A DNA stretch of 64,000 bases, from NCBI RefSeq assembly GCF_963966145.1, contig NC_091050.1, positions 23,498,001 to 23,562,000 of the forward strand, read 5' to 3'. The stretch comes from Tenebrio molitor. Lineage: Eukaryota > Arthropoda > Insecta > Coleoptera > Tenebrionidae. The position numbers and the translations under genes are program-made. The first letter of the stretch is position 1; each line of letters starts with the position of its first letter. Positions 54,294-64,000 of this stretch are shown piece after piece. The notes under the pieces are model-generated. The model was given only the letters and a program-made list of their open reading frames with translations, was not told the origin of the DNA and ran no database searches.

Positions 54294-54681
54294 TTATTGT
54301 GAAGGAGTAATTTCATGCACAACAGACACACGATAGAGAAAAAAGTGCAAACGTTTTTTAAGGATAAGCTGAACTGTACCAAATGATAGGTTAATTTCTT
54401 GGGTTAATCTCTGCAATAATTCTTTGTGCACCCTCTTCAATATTTTCAGCTGATCTTTTTGTCGGTCGTCTACTGCCTTTTTTGCGCAGAACACTACCTG
54501 TTTCCAAAAACATGTTTACGCATTTGTAGACTTTCGGGGCAAGCTGTTGGTTAAGTGCCTTGAAAGTCCGGAAACTTTTGTTGAAATTCCTCAAAAACTC
54601 GAGGTGTCGAATAGGACCAAGTCTTTCTCTATTGCTGAAGAAACACTGGATAATGAAAATTTGTTGCTCTAAAGTGAACAT
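54294..54681 (-). pseudogene. Transposase N-terminal half (Tc1/mariner-like)
   Basis: From 54681: MFTLEQQIFIIQCFFSN, then RHLEFLRNFN, VNMFLETGSVLRKKGSRRPT and ENIEEGAQRIIAEINPRN, a frameshift, then LTQEINLSFGTVQLILKKRL and FLYRVSVVHEITPSQ. This is the two-HTH DNA-binding region plus linker of insect mariner-type transposases. The catalytic domain that should follow toward lower coordinates is absent. Confidence 0.75.
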
Positions 54682-54831
54682 ATTGTAATAGCAAATTTTA
54701 ATAGTCAATAATTAATACATAATGACAATTACCATTGTAATGACATTTGAATTACCTAAATTTTTACGTGCTGCCAACTGAAATGTATTAATCATGGCAA
54801 TCTCGATTTTTTTAATTTTCGATCCCACGGT

Positions 54832-56800
54832 ATTTACTAAGTTCACTTGAGTCAACACCGTTTATTCAAGTTTTGGTGACATTTTCAGTGAGCATTTGAT
54901 GCATTAAAACTTTACAGTGTTACCCATTGTGTATTTTATTAAGTTATGCACTACCTGCAACAAATAATTATTTTAATTGTTTTTGCTTTTGTATTTTAAC
55001 TGCCGGCTATTATTCGTTACGACATTTGGCTGAGATGGTTTAATTTAAAAATCCAGTTTCTTGAGGTCGACGAATTGTTACGGTACCTACCAAAAATTTT
55101 CTTTTTTCAACAAGTGATTACGTTTTCGGTTATAACGTGGACCATAAAATCTTTTATGATCCTGCAAATATTAGCCTACTCGGATAGCGATCGGTCTAAT
55201 ACAATAGCTACCCAATATACAAACCGAATATTTAAAGAAGACGGTCTGTTCTAGTGTAAACAGTAGTGAACAAAACTGGTTGCGATTGACATGTCCCGAA
55301 GCAATGACGAGTTCGCAGAACGCGCCGGCCGCCATATGTCATATAACGTGGAACAGAATGACGATTTAATGTAATCAGTACCTACCACTGAATAATGATG
55401 GGTGATGCATCTACTTACTCTGCTGTCGGATCGAGTCATCTGTGTTTACCCACTTTCATATGGCGGCAACATAGACAGAGAATAAATAGTGATCAAGACA
55501 AACACTGTGCTTTAAACAATCCAATAATGATCCTTAATTAAAAACAAACTCAAGTGTTTGGTTTGTTCTGGTTTCTGTCGCATGTATTGATTCTATAAAT
55601 GGTTTACTTAGATAACTGAAATTTGCTTTCCGGTTGTAGGTACTTTACGAATTCATTTCTGAAGGAAAAACAAGCCAAACCAAAGAGTTTTTCTCTTGTT
55701 AACATCCAAGACTAATATGTAGTTTCCTTGTGAAATAACAGTTTCACGTAAAATTTACTTTGCTGGGATGGAGCTGAAAGGTATCTATCGGTTCGGTAAG
55801 ATTTTGTCTTTTTTGGTGGGAACAATAGCGAACGACGACTTCTATTTGTCTAACCAAATCGCAGCATTTGTGTTCTTTTATTAAATTGTTATACAGAAAC
55901 GTTTTGTCAAGCGCCAAGTTTTGTCGTGTTAAGCAAATTGTGAAGATGATTATTACAGACCCTTATTAATGGGACTCCGTAAGTGTATCATAATATGCAT
56001 TTTTTCTATCTTTGAATTTTAAAATTTCCATCGTTCTATTTTCTTATAATTCCAGAGTTTAAGGTTGAACAATTTAAAAATATAATTAACGAATGTAATC
56101 ATAATTAATACCGAAAATACATACTTCATTTTTAGAATAGATTTCTTTTAATCCTTAGCATAAGTTTTCAGTATAGGTTATAGGTATGAGATGATAAAAA
56201 GGTTCATAAATCATAACATTTCCATCTATGGAGCTTTGAACTGTTAAGATGAATTTTAAAAAGAAACGACAAAGAATATTTTATCATGACGCGACGTGCC
56301 GCTTTCTCATTTTTATGGTAACTGAACTTTTCGAATCCCATTTTGTGAGTGATATATTTAACTGTATTGTCTACATTTTTAGGTTTGTCAACGTTTTTAC
56401 CTTGTGACTTGTTTGTTTACTTTTTATTTATAGTTCTCCATGTACAAAGTGAAATAGCTATCAAGAGTGAATTATTCAGTGAAATTTGTTGTCTGTAATG
56501 TGTCGAGATGTAATTTCAATAAAATTTAAACAAAAATTGTGGCTTTTGAGTAGGTAACGACGAGAAAATCTTATACAATGACCTATTATTATCATCTTCT
56601 TTTTTGCTCAAAACCAGAATCGTTAACTTCTTTAAACGTAAATCTATATTCAACAATAATAATCAACGTGATGAATACCAACCTATAGAAAGAATCATTT
56701 ATTAAGAAGGATGAACAATCTAACCACCTAATAATGTGCTAAGCTCAAAAACGTAGATTACTATGTACCTACCAAAAAGTGCCTCAATTCATGAAACATT
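54832..56800. other. No gene recognised
   Basis: Mostly AT-rich. A GC-richer patch at 55300-55350 has no reading frame of note. No repeat termini seen. Confidence 0.5.
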
Positions 56801-56972
56801 AGTGCTTATTCTCAATGGACATAAGCTTGACATAAGACATAAGAAATTCATGATACATGCAGTGGGTATACTATTAATTTTTACGTAACTTATGAGAAGT
56901 GACCTCAGTTAACATTATTGTTGTGTACAAAAAGGCATGAAGAATCATATTCGAGTTATATGGACACATAAA

Positions 56973-57273
56973 TTATTTTTTTCACTACTAGTCTTAGAAG
57001 GCGTCATTATTGACTCTCAAACTGAACCCAGAAGTAGAATTTCTCTCCTACTAGTTAATAATTTTTCATTATTAACCAGTGGTTAATAATAAACAGCCGT
57101 CACCTAGCAACGAAAGATTATCTTTGATTTCATTGGTTAACGTAGACAGACGATTTTCAATTTTCATAGCAACCGTGGAAAAATGGAACTCGGATCGTCG
57201 CATCGGACAAAATAATTTAATTAATAATTATTATTAGAAAGGGTTTTAACGTATCTAGTAGTGAAAAAAATAA
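56973..57273. repeat. Cargo between perfect 19-bp inverted repeats
   Basis: TTATTTTTTTCACTACTAG (56973-56991) and CTAGTAGTGAAAAAAATAA (57255-57273) match perfectly. The second copy directly abuts the hairpin at 57276. The cargo contains TTAACCAGTGGTTAA-type palindromic sequence but no recognised gene. Confidence 0.8.
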
Positions 57274-57275
57274 TA

Positions 57276-57370
57276 TATACACCACGGTAGAGAAGACAAT
57301 TTTAAGCCTCGCTTCTTTATAATAATAAACTACCTCGGCTTAAAAAAATGTCTTCTCTACCTTGGTGTAT
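57276..57370. repeat. Palindromic hairpin unit
   Basis: ATACACCACGGTAGAGAAGA faces TCTTCTCTACCTTGGTGTAT and TTTTAAGCC faces GGCTTAAAA, with TC facing TC after AAGCC. The right flank is TTACTATTCTAATTGC. Confidence 0.9.
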
Positions 57371-57844
57371 AATTACTATTCTAATTGCCCAAATTTACAA
57401 ATTATTCTTAGGTATCTCTTATGTATTTCTTATGTCTTATGTCCATTGTGAATAAGCACTATTATACGTTAATACGAGTAAATTATTATTATTATTATTA
57501 TAAACTGAGCAATATCATAAAAAGGGCAGAAAAATTGAGAGCAGTGTTGTTCTAGTAAGAAAACCCTTTGGCTTACAAGAGCCTATTTATCAGATTCAGT
57601 TTGCAGTAAATGAGTGACGCGAGCCATAAACAAAACATTTCTTTTTTCAAGGGCGTCAAAATAATTCGCATCCTTACACCAAATGTAGGTATTAGCAGAA
57701 ATTAGTGACTATGTCAAAAATAAACACAAATTGCATTTTTCTAACTTTTTAGTTCTACGCTAGGAACAAGAAGTGATGAATTCATTCAATATAAATTAGT
57801 TTTTCTAATTTTGACATATAAAGTGACACTTTTCAAAATTAATT

Positions 57845-57914
57845 GACGTTGGGAAACGTCACACTTTTCGTAACTGGTTACGAAAAGTAAAATCTTTCCT
57901 AACTGGTTAGGAAA
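57845..57914. repeat. Cluster of three short perfect hairpins
   Basis: GACGTT-GGGA-AACGTC (57845-57860), CTTTTCGTAAC-TG-GTTACGAAAAG (57864-57887) and TTTCCTAAC-TG-GTTAGGAAA (57895-57914). The last two share the core AACTGGTT, which also appears at the base of the hairpin unit at 58.1-58.2 kb. Confidence 0.9.
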
Positions 57915-58090
57915 AATTTATTGTATCATCAATTTGACACTGTCATATTTTTTGTTTTTAAGCAAAATAACCGTGCCTACTTACCTACTTGATATTTTAA
58001 CACAATAATAATTTATTATTAATGAAATTCATTACTTCGTTTAACGTTTGAAGGAACTTTTTTTTGTCAAAATTAGAAAAAATCTTGTAT

Positions 58091-58207
58091 GTAACACTTT
58101 AGGAAATGCAATTTTGTGTAACTCGTGTGATTTTGCGGGATCTCGCTGCGCTCGTCCCGCAAATATTCCACTCGTTACACAAAATAACGCATTTCCTAAC
58201 TGGTTAC
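58091..58207. repeat. Palindromic hairpin unit
   Basis: TTAGGAAATGC faces GCATTTCCTAA, TTTTGTGTAAC faces GTTACACAAAA and TTTGCGGGA faces TCCCGCAAA around CTCGCTGCGCTCG. CTCG lies in the same sense on both arms after GTAAC and at the tip. Left flank AAATTAGAAAAAATC. Confidence 0.9.
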
Positions 58208-58229
58208 ATAAATAGCTATTATTGCATCC

Positions 58230-59379
58230 CCGAAACATTTTGACTGATTTTCATTGAGTAATCTTTTACGTGAAAGGATCATTCTATTTACACTCTTTTT
58301 GCAGTCAGTTATTGAGACTAAGATAATAATAAGTTGTTAAGTAGGTATATAGGTGCTTAGCGCATTTGCTTTAAATAACAAGATCAGAAATTTTTTTACG
58401 ACAACAAATAGAGCGTGAGAAAATGAGTTAATATTGACGCAGAATTTGAAAATTAAATATATTTTTGGATTAATCATAAAATAATTTTTTGAGGCTCTTA
58501 ACATAACAAAGCAAGAAGTAGAATTAGGAAGGTACCTTTCAGAGATTTCTTTAAAACGTAAAAGTAGGTTACCTATAATAAACTGTAAATTTGAAAAAAC
58601 TGTGGAAAGATTAAATTAGTTTTACAAATTTCGTATTGTTTCTTGTCGTGTTTTTTATGTCAGAGAAGAATTTTTGCATACAATCGAAATTTTGTATTGC
58701 ACCGAAAGTAAATGGTAAATGAAAACTGCAGTCTAAATTGGAAAAAAAAAGTGTACCTACTATATAAATCATTTTTTATTGAGAATCTGGGATAAAAGGT
58801 ATACCTAAGTAGAGATAAGAATAGTTATTTATTATAACAAGTGGCATATTAACAAAAGAAAAAGTTAAAGAAGCTAAATACATATACATGTACATATCTA
58901 TCTTGAGTGACCTGAGTATAACACCACCTTCAACACCTCTCTTAAACCTATTTAAATCATTTTCAATTTTTTATAATTTTCTCGACGCTGACAATGAGAA
59001 ATCACTTGATATGCTATTTTATAAATCACAAAGAAGACTTGAATTAGTTGTTACGGTAAGATGTGTTTGTTATTTATTGTCTTATTCTGGTAACACAAAT
59101 GAACAAACCTATAATAATAATTTTTCCGTGACTTTCTATTATTCTATCACTAGTGAATAATGGTGGTCTCTTGAGAAGCATCGAACAGGAGTCGATTTTT
59201 GTTTGTCGTGATACCATTGTTTCGCAAATGTAAATTGTTGATATAGAATTATAACGGCACTTTGTGCGATTATTGGATAATATTTTGTTTCGATAACGTT
59301 GATTAAAGCTTAGTTTCGGTATAAAAATATTTGGGGATTTTACCCTTGTCAGTGCATACTTAGATGAGCTGTCGTGCAG
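58230..59379. other. No confident gene; open frame at 58828-59157
   Basis: A plus frame from about 58828 to 59157 includes DLSITPPSTPLLNLFKSF and ADNEKSLDMLFYKSQRRLEL before a good donor (ACG|GTAAGA at about 59055). It reads like coding sequence, but I recognise no family and no firm acceptor. Confidence 0.3.
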
Positions 59380-60830
59380 TGAGTGCAAGTGTTTTAAGAG
59401 AGAAATCAAAATGTATAATCAAAATATCAGCCGGTTATTGTAATTCTGCGGGTTCGAGTCGACTTTGGTTGTTGAATTTATTTATAAATTCTGACAGTGG
59501 ACGGTTTTCTTGCAGAATAATGTATAAAGAAGCTGGGTTGGGTGGTGGCGAAGCAAATAAGTGTCGCGTAGGGGACAGGGCGACAGGATTCGTTCCGAAA
59601 TTAGTTCTGTAACGTTATGTATTAGTCGTCGGCGGGATATTCCGGAGATATATGTGTTTTATCTAAAATTTATGGCATTAGTTAGTGTGTTGGAGAAGTT
59701 TTAGCGTAATAATGGATAGCATTAAATCCATAAGTGATGAATGCGTCTCAGTTGGGTGAATTCATCATTTATGCGCCTCCGTCAGAGTGGCAGCCGATTA
59801 CCTATTGATGCTGACCAGAGCGGCAGCGTCCTGCAGGTGACCACGAAGAAGGCCGCACCGATACCTCCACCGGGGGCCAATCAAACCCCACTGATTTGTC
59901 ACCTGTCTTCATCGGGCCCAACCTACTCACATACTCTACTTGGAATTGGAATTCTACTGGTAATGTGTGCGCGCAATCGCGAATCGCGCACCGCCTCTCG
60001 CTGACCCGATAAATTCCTCGGCACTCGAAGAGTGGTTCTTGACGGTTCCGCCGTGGACGCCACACGGTCGCATTTGGCACCAGGTGAGGCCCCGGCCCGA
60101 CTCTGTCCGACTCGGCACGAACCCGTGCTTCCACGGCTTGCTGCGACGCTCGCCCGCTCAGTTCATTCCAGGATCGCGTGTAAGGTGTTGCTGTCCAACG
60201 GTTCTTTCGTTGCTATCGACCGCGTGTTCTGCCCAATATAAACAAATTGGACGCAGAATACGACAGAGTGACTGTGCTCGCCGGTTGTGCTCCCATTGAC
60301 CGTTCTTACCTTTGTGCTGGGTTGTTTGTGATTTCGGCGACTTTACCATTTCGCACCCGCCACCAAGGCGAACTAGACTGGGGCCATGGTCTGACGACGG
60401 AACGACCCGCACCGTTCCTAGAATCGTTTTCGGGGAATATTTTTAAGGCGACTTTCTGTCACTCCGACTCAGATCCATGTAAGTTATTTTACTTTTCACG
60501 ATTCCGCCCCGCCGAGATTTATACGTTTCACTTTGTGCGACTCTCCTGTTATTTTAACCATCAGACGTCCCGAAATTGCACGTAGCGTTTATTCGAAATT
60601 CGGGAACGGGGAATGTTTTAAGGTGGCGCAAATTTAATCATTTTTACGGAGACAGTCTTCGATCAAAGCTTGCCTCCCTGACGTGTTTGTTTTTCAAATT
60701 GTTCGCTCGAACCAATCAGATTCTTTCGCCGCTGTCACGTGATGACACCATGCGGTTGGAAAAAAATGTTCTTCGCGTTTTCTTAGCGGCACAGGCGCCG
60801 GCTTTTCCTTAATTTTATTTCAATCAGCCC
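59380..60830 (+). promoter_or_regulatory. CpG-rich island, candidate promoter and 5' exons
   Basis: A long stretch rich in C, G and CpG in a window that is otherwise AT-rich. It has ACCAATCAG (CCAAT box, 60711-60719) and CACGTG (E-box, 60736-60741), and an insect-like leader GTGCAGTGAGTGCAAGTGTT at about 59383. Possible donors are CTGCAG|GTGACC (about 59837) and CACCAG|GTGAGG (about 60084); a possible acceptor is TTTTCTTGCAG at 59515. Open frames run through it on both strands, as expected of stop-poor GC-rich DNA, so none is called as a gene. It is the best candidate for a host promoter here. Confidence 0.45.
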
Positions 60831-61565
60831 AAATTCAATACTTTCGCAAAAAATTGTGCTTTAAATTGTTAACTGTTCAACTCGCCAAAGCTCCACATAA
60901 TAGTGTCTCCACGCCGTGGTTGTTAAAAATATTTCTCATATTTTACGTTCTAAAATTGTTTTGAAAGCACCAAATATATAAATAGATTTTTGAAGAGCTT
61001 TCTTTTATGTGAGCTTTTTGCCGAGACGATCTGTTACAAATAACTGTCCAATACGAAATAGAATCAAATTAGATTGAGCATGAAAATCCCAGAATTTGTG
61101 TAAAAATGTTGTTTAATTTGTGTTGGAATCTAAAACCATTGCAAATAAATGACTCAAACTATCGTTTTTTCTTAATGTCTTTTTTTCAGTAGCTGAGATT
61201 ACTGAAATCGAATTATGTACTGTAAATGTCAGCTCTATCATTTTGCGTCAATTGAAAATTTCGTGATATGTCACTAAGTTTGCAATATGCAGGTGTATCC
61301 AAAACAGTCCCAATTTCACATTTCATCAAGTGGTTAATTTGTATTTGTTGGATTGCCATTGTTTGGTAGGTAACACAGTCTCTATAATCTGACACACCGA
61401 AAAGTAAACAGTTTGTCCGTGATGTCAGCTTTCGTAGCAAAGATTTAGATGTATTTCTTTAAAATACATATGTATCAAATATGTAGTGTCGACAGATTTT
61501 TTTTAATCATCCAGCGGAAGCTAAAAATTCCTTGGTTTTTCATAAATTGATGCAAAAAATGTGTA
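60831..61565. other. No gene recognised
   Basis: AT-rich sequence after the CpG-rich block. No exon or element ends. Confidence 0.5.
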
Positions 61566-62095
61566 CTGGGTGCCCCAAAATTCGCGGAACAACTCAATGG
61601 GGCAATGTCAACTCATGTTATAAAATGAAAAAAATAATAAAATAATTCTGTAGCTCTTAGGTTTGAAGATATGGGGGCTCAAAAGGTGCAGCTTCGATCT
61701 CGTTTATTTTAAATATTAAAAAAGATTTTGACCATTTGTCCTTTACTAGCCAATTCTAAACAATACTGAAGGATTGTGATCAAGTTTGCAATTATTTACT
61801 TCATTATTTCTAGCATTTCCAAGAGGTGATTTTATGTCCGTTCTACCTCAAATAACGTATGGCAACATGGCTTTGATTTGTCTCTCATTTCCATGGATAC
61901 AACAAAAATGAAATATTGGCAAACAATTGGGATGCATAGAATGTTTTAAATGTTGTCACTTTTAGTGTAATGAATATAGGTCCATTTCTTCTACAAAAAA
62001 GAAGATTGCTTTTTTTAAAACCATTTTTACCTGATATGTATTTTAATACTTAACAACGTACTGATAAGCTGTTCCGCGAATTTTGGGTCACCCAA
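61566..62095. mobile_element. TA-flanked MITE, CTGGGTG family, intact copy
   Basis: TA-CTGGGTGCCCCAAAATTCGC faces GCGAATTTTGGGTCACCCAA-TA. The body matches 19870-20662 in inverted orientation and lacks the insertion found there. No transposase tail recognised. Confidence 0.85.
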
Positions 62096-62224
62096 TATAC
62101 ATTTTTTTATTTCGGATGGTGATTTTTCAACTAGTAGCGAAATGGTATTAGAAACGAGCCTGACACATGATCTTTTTAATATTTCTTGATCTGTTTTAAT
62201 AGATATTTACAATATTCGAATATA

Positions 62225-62736
62225 CAGGGTGAGTCTGGAGGAACGGCCGAAACTCCATGCGTGTATTTACACGTGAAAATAATGTTAAAAAAACCCATAT
62301 GTTCTTATCCGATTTTCATTTGTTTTCAAGTTATAGCGTAATTAAAAATTTTATCTAGCGTTCTGCTTGTATCCAATTTTCCCTTGTTTTCACATTCAAA
62401 ACATTTTGTGATCAGAGTGTGCCATGTTTGAGGCTAAAACACAATTGGCTGGTTGAAAAATGAAGTGTACAAAGTACAAGTGAATGCTAATACTAATTCG
62501 ACGTATTAGAAATACTTCAGCTAAGAAAGTCATGAAGCAATTAGGAGAGCAGCAAACGCCTTTCGTAGACGAAGCAGAAAATGTTTAGAGGTCAATGGTG
62601 GTATTTTTAATCATTTAATAAAAGAACGCTATAATTTGAAAATAAATGAAAATTGGATGAGGACATATGGTTTTTTAAACATTATTTTCACGTGTAAATA
62701 CACATAGAGTTTCGCTGTTCCTCTCGGTTCACCCTG
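62225..62736 (+). mobile_element. Internally deleted DDE transposon (transposase tail kept)
   Basis: TA-CAGGGTGAGTCTGGAGGAAC faces GTTCCTCTCGGTTCACCCTG-TA; the arms match for over 100 bases (through GTGTATTTACACGTGAAAAT). The centre (about 62548-62625) reads IRRAANAFRRRSRKCLEVNG then GIFNHLI, the C-terminal end of a Tc1/mariner-like transposase. The rest is deleted. Confidence 0.85.
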
Positions 62737-63030
62737 TATGGAATACTGCATACGGCAATAGAGTTATAGATTTGTCAGTCAGTGGGATGTAAAAAAGTGA
62801 CAGAATAATAATAAGAATAATAAAAAATAGAACAAATAACACTAACAGAGTTGCCAGTTTGGTGTAGGTAATTGTAAGTTCTTTGAAATATAAATCATCG
62901 AGTCTTTTTGTCATAATTAATTTAATAGATTTTATTTACTGATTGCTGAAAAAGAAATCTTTGTCATAGATTATGTTAAAGGTTTAATTTGTTTAGTAGC
63001 TTTTACAAAGCGAAAATGGGTGAAATATTA

Positions 63031-63572
63031 GGGTGTCCAGAAAGTTCTGAGCGTTTTTTAGAAAAATAGATAAAAATAAATAAATATCTACTACTTAAAA
63101 AATTAAACAACAATTAAACTAAATATTCGCCGTTATTGTCAATGACTTCCAATCATCTTTGTCCCAAAAACTCAAATCCAGAACGATAGAACATGGGCTC
63201 TTTCGTCCGGAACGACTCTTATCTTTAAGACCTTCTTCCCCATTTAGAAATTTCGCAAACCATCACCGACAAGTATACTGTTTTACCGTCCCCGCACCTT
63301 CAATTCTGCATATATTTCTTGTCGCTGCTGCCGCTGAATGTCCACATTTAAATTCATATAACATTAAATTACGATTTCGTTCTTTTTCCATGTAAACAAT
63401 CAATTACCAGAATGTAACCAATTGAAAATTATTTAATTGAGACACGTCAAATTGTTTATGGACAAGTGTACTTCATATTTTTAAAAACTAACAAAAATTA
63501 CCAATTGATTTTACATTTATTTTATATCGAGAAACAGAATACCACAAAACGCTCAGAACTTTCTGGACAGCC
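63031..63572 (-). mobile_element. Internally deleted mariner with transposase N-terminus
   Basis: TA-GGGTGTCCAGAAAGTTCTGA faces TCAGAACTTTCTGGACAGCC-TA. On the minus strand from 63391 the frame reads MEKERNRNLMLYEFKCGHSA, AAATRNICRIEGAGTVKQYT, then after a stop WFAKFLNGEEGLKDKSRSGR. This is the helix-turn-helix region and GRP-like linker of mariner transposases. No catalytic motifs remain; the frame is also broken by a stop. Confidence 0.85.
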
Positions 63573-64000
63573 TAATATGATCTTTGCGCTTAGTGTTGCG
63601 TTTAAAATTGTAATATGTAACTATCAGAAATAATAAATTATCCCTTCATTAAATGTTGAATGAGTGACCATGTTTCCCACTCAGGCGAATCCTCGATAAC
63701 AATGCAAAATGGCCATGATACCTAATAATATATAACAACATTTGAGGTTGTCACAATAAATACCCAATCACATAATCAGCGAAGTTTCAATTAAGTGTGA
63801 AAAATACGTTATCTATGAGTTTTACAGATTTGGTATATTTATACACTGTGTTTAACCTTAGAGGTTGTTGGAGAAAATTCCGTACTAAGGGTCAAACCTT
63901 CCGGGTCGTATGGTAAATTTTCCGCGCAGGTATAATTTTCTGTGAAGATTTTCCCGATCATTTATTTCATGGTTGTACACAATCTATACACATTTTCATT
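63573..64000. other. No gene recognised
   Basis: AT-rich tail of the window without exon, RNA gene or repeat termini. Confidence 0.5.

Larger units (their letters stand above)
52600..54830 (-). mobile_element. TA-flanked DNA transposon, broken, with nested units
   Basis: TA-CCGTGAGATCGAAAA at 52598 faces TTTTCGATCCCACGG-TA at 54832, with CATTTCAGTTGGCA further inside both arms. The minus-strand transposase start survives near the right end (54294-54681). Inside are three hairpin units and one MITE, all separate insertions or expansions. The catalytic part of the transposase is missing. Confidence 0.75.
56801..57460. mobile_element. Inverted-repeat element with AGTGCTTATT ends
   Basis: AGTGCTTATTCTCAATGGAC faces GTCCATTGTGAATAAGCACT; the arms continue through CATAAGACATAAGAAAT. 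It contains a hairpin unit and its cargo repeat (56973-57370). No coding capacity recognised. Confidence 0.75.

Noticed and set aside
59440..59465. GGGTTCGAGTC, resembling a tRNA T-loop
   Set aside because: No other tRNA arms can be folded around it.
59967..60585. Several open frames on both strands in the CpG-rich block
   Set aside because: GC-rich DNA has few stop codons, so open frames arise on all frames. None shows a family motif, so none was called as CDS.
1..64000. CRISPR arrays, operons, riboswitches or bacterial promoters
   Set aside because: The window is clearly animal nuclear DNA: introns, LINEs, MITEs and AT-rich spacers; no regularly spaced identical repeats with unique spacers.

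Overview
The window looks like intergenic or intronic DNA of an insect, plausibly a beetle. It is AT-rich with no prokaryotic gene packing. The one well-supported host gene has introns of only 58 and 73 nt. Most of the rest is transposable-element debris of types common in arthropods: TA-flanked Tc1/mariner relatives, MITEs, a MULE with a SWIM finger, and RLE-type LINEs. The species cannot be named from the sequence.

Layout. 1-13 kb is a dense field of inverted-repeat elements and MITEs, including two DDE transposons reduced to their termini plus the last transposase codons, and a degenerate tandem array near 11.3-12.1 kb. 13-23 kb is sparse; it holds two weak host-exon candidates (15.2 kb plus, 18.7 kb minus) and one nested MITE. 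23-28.6 kb has a long foldback element, MITEs and a mariner remnant. At 28.8-33.3 kb a plus-strand LINE remnant is interrupted by a minus-strand R4/Dong-like LINE with a 12-bp target duplication. 33.5-41.4 kb holds internally deleted DDE transposons, a broken MULE and a tyrosine-recombinase remnant. 42.29-42.67 kb carries the only confident host gene, a small secreted Ly6/three-finger protein in three exons. 42.7-47.4 kb is again MITEs. 48.2-49.6 kb has the only long intact ORF (445 aa, minus strand), of a multicopy, probably transposon-borne family. 50-55 kb is a nest of Tc1-type and related remnants. 59.4-60.8 kb is a CpG-rich island with CCAAT and CACGTG boxes, the best promoter candidate. 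61.5-63.6 kb has three more TA-flanked elements.

Most unusual signal. At least ten palindromic units of about 80-130 bp are scattered through the window (about 4.3, 38.0, 40.6, 45.9, 51.4, 52.9, 53.6, 54.0, 57.3 and 58.1 kb). Their stems are unrelated in sequence. Most share a flank close to TACTATTTTTTCTAATTTGC, and nearly all share one kind of stem defect: two mismatched bases where TC faces TC on one strand, so GA faces GA on the other, usually inside ACTCGT/ACGAGT. Three units sit beside a cargo segment bounded by a locus-specific perfect inverted repeat, and one cargo holds a tyrosine-recombinase-like fragment. Structure conserved without sequence, with a strand-specific fold, recalls folded recombination sites such as integron attC. 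That comparison is inference only.

The host gene and the mobile elements show no joint pathway. Their relation is insertion and nesting. All coordinates and matches were read by eye, so element edges may be off by a few bases.
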